The notes below the pieces were generated by a model. The model was given only the letters and a program-made list of their open reading frames with translations, was not told the DNA's origin and made no database searches. From Streptomyces phaeolivaceus (GTDB lineage Bacteria; Actinomycetota; Actinomycetes; Streptomycetales; Streptomycetaceae), in contig NZ_CP045096.1 in NCBI RefSeq assembly GCF_009184865.1, positions 3,162,001 through 3,226,000 of the forward strand: a stretch of 64,000 nt of DNA, given 5' to 3'. Of the stretch, positions 52,030 to 59,731 are shown in pieces. The position numbers and the translations under genes were made by a program. Within the stretch, counting starts at the first letter, position 1. The number at the start of each line of letters is the position of its first letter.

Positions 52030-52449
52030 TCATCGACCTTCCTCCCGGCCTGCGGCATGGCCGATCCGGAACCAGACCTGCTTCCCGTACAGCAGGGGCT
52101 GGCTCTGAAGCTCGTCGGCCAGGCAGGACAGCAGGAACAGGCCCCGGCCGCCCTCGGCGTCCCCGTCGGGGTCCTTCACGGTCGGCAGCGCGTCCTCGAA
52201 GTCGGTGACGCCGACCAGGATGCCGTCCGGCGTCTCCCGCACCAGCAGCTCGCAGTCGCCCGGCGTGTGCTTCAAGACATTCGTCAGCAGCTCGGTGACG
52301 CCGAGCTCGGTGACGAACTCCAGCTCGCTCTTGCGCCACATCCGCAGGAGGACCCGCACGATCTCCCGGACGCATTCCATGCTCTCGGGGCCGATTGCGG
52401 GCAGCACCATGTGGTGCTGCCGAACTGGGCTGACCGCCATCACAGGCAC
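52030..52449 (-). CDS. ATP-binding protein (HATPase_c_2, anti-sigma-like)
   Basis: 139 residues from GTG 52449 behind GGAGGG; ATG 52440 is an alternative. N box: ELEFVTELGVTELLTNVLKHTPGDCELLV. G boxes: GVTDFEDALPTV and GRGLFLLSCLADELQ. It is similar in layout to the protein at 8553 but clearly a different paralogue. It is divergent from the XRE/DUF5753 gene. It may modulate a sigma factor acting on the neighbouring operon; that is inference. Confidence 0.83.
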   Translation of the reverse strand: MPVMAVSPVRQHHMVLPAIGPESMECVREIVRVLLRMWRKSELEFVTELGVTELLTNVLKHTPGDCELLVRETPDGILVGVTDFEDALPTVKDPDGDAEGGRGLFLLSCLADELQSQPLLYGKQVWFRIGHAAGREEGR

Positions 52450-52656
52450 TGACCCTCCAGGTGGCGCGTGCGTCCACGGCGGAGATGGCGCGGCGTAACC
52501 GGGGCGCCACCGTCCGCTGGGTGAGCTTCGATAATGACGGCCAACTACCCTTTCGACAAGCAGTCCTTGAGGAAAGTCATTCCTCTCGGGGACTTGGCAT
52601 ATTCACGAACTGGCCCAGCCGCTAGTCTGGCGTCAAGATTGAGGAGGAGGTGAGGG

Positions 52657-53514
52657 ATGCCGGTCGAGCCGACACCTCGGCGCCGACGCCTGGGTGCTGA
52701 ACTCCGGCGCATCCGCGAAGCCTTGGGCTGGACGCAGGAGGAGGCGGCGAGCCATCTCGGCTACCGGTCCTTCTCGACGGTCAGCAAGATCGAGAAGGGG
52801 GTGCAGGGCCTCAAGATCCAGCAGCTGCCGCACTTTTTCGAGGTATACAGGATCACCGACCCCGAACTGCGCGAGGAACTGCGCGGCCTGGTCCGCCGGG
52901 CCGGGGAAGCCGACTGGTGGCAGCGCTACCAAGGCGTCGTCGACGACCCGCTCGGCGACTACCTCTCCCTGGTGGAAACCGCCAGCAACCTGTTCGTCTT
53001 CAACCCCGCAGCCATCCACGGACTGCTTCAGACCCCGGAGTACGCCCGCGCCGTGACCGAAGGCAGCCGGGCCTGGAAGACACCCGAGGACATCGACGGC
53101 TTCGTGTCCATGCGCCAGGAGCACCAGACGAACATGCTGGAGCGCGACCCGGCGCTGAAGATCTGGGCAGTCCTTCCCGAAGGGCTCCTGCGTCAGGAAG
53201 TCGGCGGCCGGCCCGTCATGCGCGCCCAGGTTGAGCATCTGATCGACCTCGCCCGCACGGCCCCCAACATCACCATCCAGGTCCTGCCGCACCGGGCCGG
53301 CGCGCACGCCGGGATGGACGGGCCGTTCATGCTCATATCCTTCCCGACCGGGCGGGACTTGGTGTGCATCGAGTCCATGCGGGCCTCGCTCCACCTCAAC
53401 GAGCCGGAGACGGTCGAGGTGTACCGCACCACCAGCGACCTGCTCAAATCCGACGCTCTCTCCCAGAAAGCGTCGCTGCCACTTCTCACCACCATCGCCA
53501 AGGACCTTGCATGA
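52657..53514 (+). CDS. XRE regulator with DUF5753 domain
   Basis: 285 residues, ATG 52657 with a GAGGTGAGGG site. HTH: LGAELRRIREALGWTQEEAASHLGYRSFSTVSKIEKG. DUF5753: FNPAAIHGLLQTPEYARAVTEG, then MRQEHQTNMLERDPALKIWAVLPEGLLRQEVGG, ITIQVLPHRAGAHAGMDGPFMLISFP and VEVYRTTSDLLKSDALS. Such proteins pair with a DUF397 protein encoded just downstream. The BldB-like/DUF397 pair controls development or antibiotic production in streptomycetes. The stop overlaps the next ATG. Confidence 0.93.
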   Translation: MPVEPTPRRRRLGAELRRIREALGWTQEEAASHLGYRSFSTVSKIEKGVQGLKIQQLPHFFEVYRITDPELREELRGLVRRAGEADWWQRYQGVVDDPLGDYLSLVETASNLFVFNPAAIHGLLQTPEYARAVTEGSRAWKTPEDIDGFVSMRQEHQTNMLERDPALKIWAVLPEGLLRQEVGGRPVMRAQVEHLIDLARTAPNITIQVLPHRAGAHAGMDGPFMLISFPTGRDLVCIESMRASLHLNEPETVEVYRTTSDLLKSDALSQKASLPLLTTIAKDLA

Positions 53515-53747
53515 ACAAGAACGAACTCGACCCGGCCTGGGTCGAGTCCCAGCTGCGTGACGCCCAGTGGCAGACCAGCAGCTTCAGCAGCGGCGGCACC
53601 AACTGCGTCCAGATCGCCTTCCTCGACGACGGCATCGTGGCCCTCCGCGATTCGAAGAATCCCAACAAGCCCGCACATCTGTTCACTGATTCCGAGTACG
53701 ACATGTTCGTCAGCGGCATCATGCACGGCGAACTCCGCCGCCGCTGA
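53511..53747 (+). CDS. DUF397 protein
   Basis: 78 residues. Classic DUF397 sequence: ESQLRDAQWQTSSFSSGGTNCVQIAFLDDGIVALRDSKNPNKPAHLFTDSEYDMFVSGI. The SSFSS and VxIAxLDDGIVALRDSK blocks are complete. It is coupled to the XRE/DUF5753 gene by a 4-base overlap (ATGA-like) and is expected to bind that regulator as a partner or antagonist. Confidence 0.93.
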   Translation: MNKNELDPAWVESQLRDAQWQTSSFSSGGTNCVQIAFLDDGIVALRDSKNPNKPAHLFTDSEYDMFVSGIMHGELRRR

Positions 53748-53810
53748 CCTTCCCCCACAGCGGGCGCCCACCACACACCAGTACGGCCTGATGAAGGGGG
53801 ACTCGGCACG

Positions 53811-54380
53811 ATGCACGACGAGGGGCAGGAACTGCGAGCGATCCTCGGCGAGGAGCAGATCGCGCTCCTCAGCAGAGTGAATCAGCTGGCCGGGATGGCC
53901 GAGGAGGCGTTCCTGGAAGCGGTGATGGCTGAAGCCAAAGGGCGGGCGGACCCGCTCACCGTGCTCGCCCTGCGCCACCCCGACATGCGCGTGCGCTGGC
54001 TGAAGGCCATCAAGTCCGCGATCACCGCCCTCGACCGCCAGTTCGCGCAGAACAAGGACGATCCGGCCGCGAACGAATGGCGCAAACGGGCCAATACCGT
54101 GCACAGCTCGCTGCGTCAACGCAAGTACGAAGCCGAAGCCGCCAACCCCCGCAACCGGCACACCGCAGAAACCCCGGAACAGCGGGAACACCGGCTGGAG
54201 GAATCCACCGCGGAACGCCGCCGCCGCGGCGAGGTCGGCCAGCTCGCGGTCCAGCGCCTGCGGGAGGCCCACCCGGAAGAGTTCGACGCCTATCTCGCCG
54301 AGGAGTACCACAAGGCCGACATCACACTGCCCGACACCCTGGCACGGCGCATCGCCTCCCGGCTCGGACCACGGACATGA
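53811..54380 (+). CDS. Hypothetical helical protein
   Basis: 189 residues, ATG 53811 behind GAAGGGGG. It is rich in Glu, Arg and Lys, with a long helix (EEQIALLSRVNQLAGMAEEAFLEAVMAEAKGRADPLTVLALRHPDMRVRWLKAIKSAITALDRQF region) and a charged coiled segment (ETPEQREHRLEESTAERRRRGEVGQLAVQRLRE). There is no signal peptide or membrane helix and no known domain. It is 63 bases after the DUF397 gene on the same strand and may belong to the same transcript. Confidence 0.6.
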   Translation: MHDEGQELRAILGEEQIALLSRVNQLAGMAEEAFLEAVMAEAKGRADPLTVLALRHPDMRVRWLKAIKSAITALDRQFAQNKDDPAANEWRKRANTVHSSLRQRKYEAEAANPRNRHTAETPEQREHRLEESTAERRRRGEVGQLAVQRLREAHPEEFDAYLAEEYHKADITLPDTLARRIASRLGPRT

Positions 54381-54556
54381 GCCCCGAACGGGCCACAGCC
54401 CACCGATTACCTCCAGCGCCTGACCACGGCAGCCCGACGACGCGGCCTGTCCCGACAGCCCGTCCGCTCACGAACCCACCCCAGCGTGGATGCACGTATG
54501 CCGCCACGCGAGGCCGCCAGCCGGCCCCCGGCACCCGTCACATCCGTCGGGCTGGA

Positions 54557-55045
54557 TCAGCTGGACAGCCTGGCCACCGGCCCGGTGGCCTGCGGGTTTC
54601 CGGTCACGTCATACAAGCCGAGGATGCCGTCCATCATCACCACCACGGGGCCTCCGGGGTGCCGGGCGGCAAGACTCCACCAATGGGTGGTGACCAGCAG
54701 CACCTTGACGTCACCACCCGGTGGCCACGCCTGACGCACCTGCACAGCCTCCTTGGCCATCAGACCGGCTGCGTGTTCCTCCGCCACCTCACCGAGTTCC
54801 TGGAGCATCGCCAAGGCCACAGGGTCACTGGCCGCCGGCAACGCCAGGGCGGCATCCGTCAGGCGGACATCTGGAGGCTCCGGATCGGTGATGCCGTCGT
54901 TGTATTCGCTCCACAGGTGCATCTCGCGGTGCTTGTCCCACGGCCACCACTGATACAGCTCTTCGACAACACGCGCCATAGTCTCCCGCCGGAGAGCCAG
55001 CAACTCATCGAGAAGGTCGTCATCACCGCGCTGGGCACCGCTCAC
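54557..55045 (-). CDS. Hypothetical protein, Trp-rich
   Basis: 162 residues from GTG 55045 behind GGGAG. The first half holds LLDELLALRRETMARVVEELYQWWPWDKHREMHLW; the second has a PPGGDVKVLLVTTHWWSLAARHPGGPVVVMMDGILGLYDVTGN core that looks like an alpha/beta domain ending in a strand. No family recognised. It is convergent with 53811-54380 and divergent from the transposon remnant at 55230. Confidence 0.55.
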   Translation of the reverse strand: MSGAQRGDDDLLDELLALRRETMARVVEELYQWWPWDKHREMHLWSEYNDGITDPEPPDVRLTDAALALPAASDPVALAMLQELGEVAEEHAAGLMAKEAVQVRQAWPPGGDVKVLLVTTHWWSLAARHPGGPVVVMMDGILGLYDVTGNPQATGPVARLSS

Positions 55046-55229
55046 AGCTCCCAGCGTGACAGCTCCGACCGAGGCTGACTGCCCCGTTCAGCGTCAAATC
55101 ACCCTGCGGAGATGGGACACGCGCTCGGCAGGACCACAACGCCCGGAGCACAGGGGCCCGCTCTGGACATCCGTGCCGAGGCTTCCGCCAGCCCAACTCG
55201 CCATGTACAGACCCGACAGAGGAGTCTCC

Positions 55230-55850
55230 ATGCTGTCCGAGCTATTCGGAGAGTTCCGATACCCGACTGCACCATTATCCCGCCCTGGCGGTGCCCAGGC
55301 TGAGCTTCTCGCCGAGGTCAACAAGCATGAGAGCGACCGCAACCTCGACCTCGTCCTCGCCGAGTTCCGAAACTACCAGCAGGGCATCCTCCCAGCGGGC
55401 CCCGGAGCCCGCAGCCTCACCGAGTTCTTCGCGCGCATCGACGCCAAACTCGACGCGACCGCCGTGAAAGCGCCGAAGACCCAACGCAGCGACCGCGACG
55501 TGCTCAACCTGCTGACCAAACGCGCCAAGGTCCTCCACCTCGGGCCCGCGAACTACTGCTGGTTCACCGACCCGTCCCGGGCACTCTGCCTCAAGCTGGC
55601 CGGCACCCCGACGGCAGACCGTCCGCTCGTCGGGATGTGTGAGTCCGCCCGCTGCCCGCAGCCCACCCATCACCCCTGTCACCGCCCCGTCTGGGCCCAG
55701 CACGCAGAACGCACCGAGACCTTCCTCGGCCAGCTCGGCACCACACGCAAAACCGAACGCACCCGGCTCCAGGCCGACTACGACCGGGCTCTCCGTGTCG
55801 TCGCCGAGATCGACGCCGGCAGCGCCACCATGGACGAGGAATCCGCATGA
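55230..55850 (+). CDS. Tn554-like TnpB C-terminal domain, probably a truncated recombinase
   Basis: 206 residues from ATG 55230 behind GGAG. The sequence LNLLTKRAKVLHLGPANYCWFTDPSRALCLKLAGTP and the Cys/His pattern CESARCPQPTHHPCH match the C-terminal region of second recombinases (TnpB type) in Tn554-like elements of actinomycetes. The tyrosine recombinase catalytic domain is missing, so this is either a truncated gene or a stand-alone accessory protein. Its stop overlaps the TnpC-like gene as ATGA, the native order. Confidence 0.6.
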   Translation: MLSELFGEFRYPTAPLSRPGGAQAELLAEVNKHESDRNLDLVLAEFRNYQQGILPAGPGARSLTEFFARIDAKLDATAVKAPKTQRSDRDVLNLLTKRAKVLHLGPANYCWFTDPSRALCLKLAGTPTADRPLVGMCESARCPQPTHHPCHRPVWAQHAERTETFLGQLGTTRKTERTRLQADYDRALRVVAEIDAGSATMDEESA

Positions 55851-56307
55851 GAATCTCCGCAGCCCAGCGGACCGAGAACGAGAACCGCATCCGAGCCGCT
55901 ATGGACCGGCTCCTCCGAGGCGAGATCCCGCCCGGCGGAAAGTGCGACATCAAGACCCTCGCCAACGAAGCCGCCGTCGACCGCACCGCGTTCTACGGCA
56001 CCCGCCCCTACGCTCACCTCCGCGTCGAGTTCGAACGACGGGTCCAGGCGCTCAGCAGGCCGGCGAGATCCCCGACCCCCGCGAAGCCCAGATCACCCGC
56101 CTCAAGGCGGAGAATGCCACGCTCAGGGAGCGACTGGCCAAGTCGGAACAGATGATCGACGAGCTCGCGGATTTCCGCACCCAGGCCCTGGCCCGGCTCG
56201 CCGCACAGCACGAGGAGATCGTTCGGCTCCGTGATGCCGCCGCCGGGGCCAGCCGGGTCAGCCGCCTTCCCGCACCACGAACCACCATGATCGGGATGTG
56301 CAGTTGA
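55847..56307 (+). pseudogene. TnpC/DUF6262-like gene with a one-base frameshift
   Basis: Frame 1 (ATG 55847) reads IRAAMDRLLRGEIPPGGKCDIKTLANEAAVDRTAFYG, a DUF6262-type DNA-binding start, up to EFERRVQAL. The continuation (QQAGEIPDPREAQITRLKAENATLRERLAKSEQMIDELADFRTQALARLAAQHEEIVRLRD), a coiled coil of TnpC type, is in another frame from about 56053. The DNA reads gcgctcagcagg where gcgctccagcagg would keep the frame, so one C is probably lost. It is the partner of the truncated TnpB-like gene. Confidence 0.65.
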
Positions 56308-56324
56308 AGCACGATCTCCGCGGG

Positions 56325-57287
56325 TCAGGCAGGCTCGGGGAGGTGACCGAGGTGCTCGATGACGCGCTCGCGCAGAAGGAGATACTCCTCCCAGCGCCGA
56401 GGAAGAGGCCCAGGTGGACGTTTGACGACCCGGGCTGCGGTGACGGTCTGGCCATCCCGGAACTGCTCGTGCGTCAGGTCGAGGTCCACACCGCTGGGCA
56501 ACCGATTCCACCAGTGAAATCCGTGCTGTTCCCCGCCGCAGTGGACCTCCCCGACCATGAGGTCGCCACCGAAGATGTCATTCACTATCAAAGCGGTGAT
56601 GTCACAGTGACCCCACGCCGGGTTGCCGGGCTGCCAGCCGGCGCGGGCGAGGTCGTCCGGGGAACAGGTGTCAGCGGCCCAACTGGCCCGCAGAGCCTTG
56701 TCGATGACCAGCAGGTTCCAAGGGATCATGCCGACAGCATCGCAGTCGCCACTGACATCGGCGGATCGCCGGGGAGACGCCTCTTCAGCTGCCGGCCCGG
56801 ACTCGGACTGCAGGTATCGGCGCAGAGCTTTCCGTCCTCCCGGAACGAAGAGCCGTTGATCGACGACCTCGCACAATTCGGCCTCTGTCAGCCAGCCCTG
56901 CCAGGCGATCTCGCCCAGGTCCGGGATCAGGGGTTCAGTCACGACAGCCTCATGCACCCCAAACCACACGGGGCTGATCCCCTCCCGGCAAAGGAACTTG
57001 AACATGAAGCGCACGGGCACACGAACGCCCAGCTCTTCGGACAGTTCCCGGGCCGCGGCTTCCTCATACGACTCACCCACGTTCACGGCGCCACCGACCA
57101 TCACGTCGTAGTAGCCAGGGAACCGGGAATGCGTCTCGGACCGTCGCAGCACCAAGATCCGCCCTGCCCGATCACGGCAGATCGTCGTCGCAATGCGATG
57201 CGGCCAGTGCTGACGCTCCGCTTCGCCTCGTTCGACGACTCCCAACACGCGGTCCTGCTCATCTACATGCTCCACCAATTCGCTCAC
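56325..57287 (-). CDS. NUDIX hydrolase fused to a YunG-like domain
   Basis: 320 residues from GTG 57287; the ribosome site is weak. Residues 1-170 are a NUDIX domain of the isopentenyl-diphosphate-isomerase-like layout: DEQDRVLGVVERGEAERQHWPHRI, with the box GGAVNVGESYEEAAARELSEELGVRV. Residues 195-290 resemble a YunG-type domain: WNLLVIDKALRASWAADTCSP, then PAWGHCDITALIVNDIFGGDLM and WWNRLPSGVDLDLTHEQF, with Cys and His in conserved places. The joint function is unknown. Confidence 0.8.
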   Translation of the reverse strand: MSELVEHVDEQDRVLGVVERGEAERQHWPHRIATTICRDRAGRILVLRRSETHSRFPGYYDVMVGGAVNVGESYEEAAARELSEELGVRVPVRFMFKFLCREGISPVWFGVHEAVVTEPLIPDLGEIAWQGWLTEAELCEVVDQRLFVPGGRKALRRYLQSESGPAAEEASPRRSADVSGDCDAVGMIPWNLLVIDKALRASWAADTCSPDDLARAGWQPGNPAWGHCDITALIVNDIFGGDLMVGEVHCGGEQHGFHWWNRLPSGVDLDLTHEQFRDGQTVTAARVVKRPPGPLPRRWEEYLLLRERVIEHLGHLPEPA

Positions 57288-57655
57288 GGAGGCACGATCT
57301 CAGTCCCCACTGACAGCGAGGCCCCAGGAACACGAAAGAGTGTGACCTGCATCACGGGAGGTCCTGCGGAATACAACACAGCCGACCATCTGCGTCGCGA
57401 AAACCGCCTCTGCGATCGGACCTGCTCAATCGCCACACGGTGATATGCAGCCAGCGATCTTCCACGCACGTGATCGGAAATCCGCGCAGGACAGCTCGTC
57501 CTCGGCTGTAGGTCCGCAATTGGAATGTCCCGTTCCGATGTCACCACCTGCGTGTTCCTGCGCTGTCTCGTTCATTTGGCCCGGCATTCCGTCTCGCGAT
57601 CTTGTCCTTTTCGCTGCCCGGTACGGCGCCTGAGGGGCCGCGGGTCTCCGGGGAG
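57288..57655. other. Intergenic interval
   Basis: No convincing gene on either strand. The centre (about 57300-57450) is less GC-rich than its neighbours. The promoter of the minus-strand NUDIX-YunG gene should be near 57290-57400. Confidence 0.4.
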
Positions 57656-58291
57656 TCAGAGAGCTGTACCGAGGGGGACCCGCGTCACCCGTTCCCAGGT
57701 GATCGTCTTGGCCTGTGGGTCCGCGGTGACGTCGACAAGGTGCACCGCGTTGACTTCCATCGGGGCATGGCTCGGTCGGACTCGCCGGAGGAGGCGTTGC
57801 GCGGCGTCGGAGTCCGCCTCGGCGTAGGCGTAGGCCGTGGTCAGATGCTGAATCCCGAATTCGTACTGGCAGGCGTCATCGCCGAGCGTGGCGCGAGTGC
57901 TGTCGCGGGCCGCGGCGTGCAGGGCTGAGAGCTGGTGATCGGGATGGGTGTCGGCGATGGCGCCGCTGCCGTAACTGAGTACGGAGCCGATCATGATGGT
58001 GAACGGCGCGATGGTGGCTAGGCGGTGGCTGACCTCGGCGACGAGTTTGTCGCGCTCGGTCTGGCCGATCAGGTGGGCGGGTCTGCTGATCTGGTCGATC
58101 GTGATGTGCAGCCAGCGATGTTCGACTGGGGTGACGGGGAACCCGGCGTCCAGGAGGGTCTGGTTCGAGTCCGTGACCAACTGGGCGAGGGCATCATGAC
58201 GCGGGTCGTCCCAGTCCACCTCGACGTACCAGTGGAGCAAGGTCCCTGTGTCCCAAGACGCCTTGCCCTGCTTGAAGTTGAAGGCTCGCAT
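57656..58291 (-). CDS. 2H phosphoesterase (2'-5' RNA ligase family), copy 3
   Basis: 211 residues, ATG 58291. HxTx motifs: LHITIDQ (about residue 64) and HLTTAYAYAE (about 155). The opening TGTLLHWYVEVDWDDPRHDALAQLV and the closing NAVHLVDVT strand fit the family. It lies beside the XRE gene at 58371 and 0.4 kb from the NUDIX-YunG gene. It is the third and most complete 2H protein in the window. The substrate is unknown. Confidence 0.83.
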   Translation of the reverse strand: MRAFNFKQGKASWDTGTLLHWYVEVDWDDPRHDALAQLVTDSNQTLLDAGFPVTPVEHRWLHITIDQISRPAHLIGQTERDKLVAEVSHRLATIAPFTIMIGSVLSYGSGAIADTHPDHQLSALHAAARDSTRATLGDDACQYEFGIQHLTTAYAYAEADSDAAQRLLRRVRPSHAPMEVNAVHLVDVTADPQAKTITWERVTRVPLGTAL

Positions 58292-58370
58292 AGATCGGAA
58301 ACGTAGTCGCTGATGCCTCCAGGCGGTGTCGGTTGCGGCAGGTTGCCCGGAAATACCGGTTGCCTCGTGT

Positions 58371-59645
58371 TCAGGCGCTGAGAGCTTCGGCGAGTCGTGC
58401 GCGGGGCCGGCCGGTGAGGGCGTCACGCAGCGCCTCGGCCCGGGTCTGCACCAGCCCGGTCCGGTAGCCCGTCGGGAGCTTGTTCCACGTGGCGGTTGCC
58501 ATGTCCGCCGCAGTCTGGGGGGCCTTGTCGATGCGAAGGCATTGCGCGTGGTCAAGGGCCAGGAGGGCGCGGGTCATGACGGAGGGCGAGTCGGTGAGGG
58601 CAAGGGCGGCTTCCTGCTCGGCGCGGGCCGAAATGGTGTCGCCGAGCAGCGTGTACGCCTGGGAGAGGTGGACACTGTGCTTCTGAGCCGGGTATCCGAA
58701 CCAGTTGTCCGCCAGAGCGATGTTGTCCAGCTGCTCGATCATGTCCTGGGTCTGTTCGACGGCTTTGCGTGCGCCGTTTCGGTCGCCGAGGCCAGCGAGG
58801 GCCCTTGCGTTCACGGCGGAGGCCAGTGCGGCTGCCGCGCTGGGCGTGGTGCCAGCTACGCGTTGGGCACGTGCGGCGCGGCGTGCGGCCGAGGACGGTG
58901 CGCCGTAGTTCAGGCCGACCATGGCGTGGCGGGCCAGGACCCAAGCGAGCATGTGGCGGTCGCCGGATTCCTGGGCGGCGCGGGCCGCTGTGGTGAACCA
59001 GCTCTCGGCTCCCTGCTGTGCGCCGATGTCGTGCTGGATGATCGCGACCAGGCCGGTGATCCCGGCAGCGGTCCGCACTAACGTGGCTCGGTCCCGGGCG
59101 GTGTGCGGGCGGTCCAGGACCTGGCCGAGCAGCTTGAGGTCGTCTTGCATCTGCCCAAGGACCCGTTGCGGGTCGCGTCCACGGTAGCCGCCGGTGTTCC
59201 GCTCGAAGACCGACTCCAGGTAGGCGATGTCGGCGGCGTTGCTGGACCCCGAGAGAGCAGCGTCGATGCCCTCGTGTGCCTCAGCGAGTCCTGCCAGTGC
59301 TCCTGTGCCGGCCACGGCGAGTGTCCCGGTGATGAATACGCGTCGTTTCACGGGCGGTACCTCCTGGCCGTCTTGCCTCGTCGCCATCTTCTGTTGCAGC
59401 CGGTACGCCTTCGAGATGGCCCTGGTGCGGACGATCTCCGAGACGGGGATGCCGAGCACCTCTTCAATACTGCTGTGGTATCGCTTGGTTGGGAGCCGGA
59501 TTTCGAGTTCCCATCGCTTGAGGTTGTCCGGGTCGAAGTCTTCGCCGAGTACCTCGGCGATGCGCAGAACGACCTCTTCTCGGGTCAGATTCGCCTGCTC
59601 ACGGCTGCTGCGCAGCAGGTTCCCTATCCCGTCCGGTGCCATCAT
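58371..59645 (-). CDS. XRE-type regulator with TPR-like C-terminus
   Basis: 424 residues, ATG 59645. HTH: LRSSREQANLTREEVVLRIAEVLGEDFDPDNLKRWE, followed by IEEVLGIPVSEIVRTRAIS. A KRRVFITGTLAVAGTGALAGLAEA segment follows, of the kind seen at the HTH-to-TPR junction in the protein at 5487, then about 280 residues of helical repeats (ALASAVNARALAGLGDRNGARKAVEQTQDMIEQL). The IS1182 element sits about 85 bases upstream of its start and may have separated it from its promoter. Confidence 0.85.
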   Translation of the reverse strand: MMAPDGIGNLLRSSREQANLTREEVVLRIAEVLGEDFDPDNLKRWELEIRLPTKRYHSSIEEVLGIPVSEIVRTRAISKAYRLQQKMATRQDGQEVPPVKRRVFITGTLAVAGTGALAGLAEAHEGIDAALSGSSNAADIAYLESVFERNTGGYRGRDPQRVLGQMQDDLKLLGQVLDRPHTARDRATLVRTAAGITGLVAIIQHDIGAQQGAESWFTTAARAAQESGDRHMLAWVLARHAMVGLNYGAPSSAARRAARAQRVAGTTPSAAAALASAVNARALAGLGDRNGARKAVEQTQDMIEQLDNIALADNWFGYPAQKHSVHLSQAYTLLGDTISARAEQEAALALTDSPSVMTRALLALDHAQCLRIDKAPQTAADMATATWNKLPTGYRTGLVQTRAEALRDALTGRPRARLAEALSA

Positions 59646-59731
59646 CCGCCTGCTCCCAAACGTCGTCGACGCGCGCGGGTGGGCCTTCGACCGGCCCCGG
59701 GGTGCCAGGAAATTGGCACCGCTTGTGGCAC

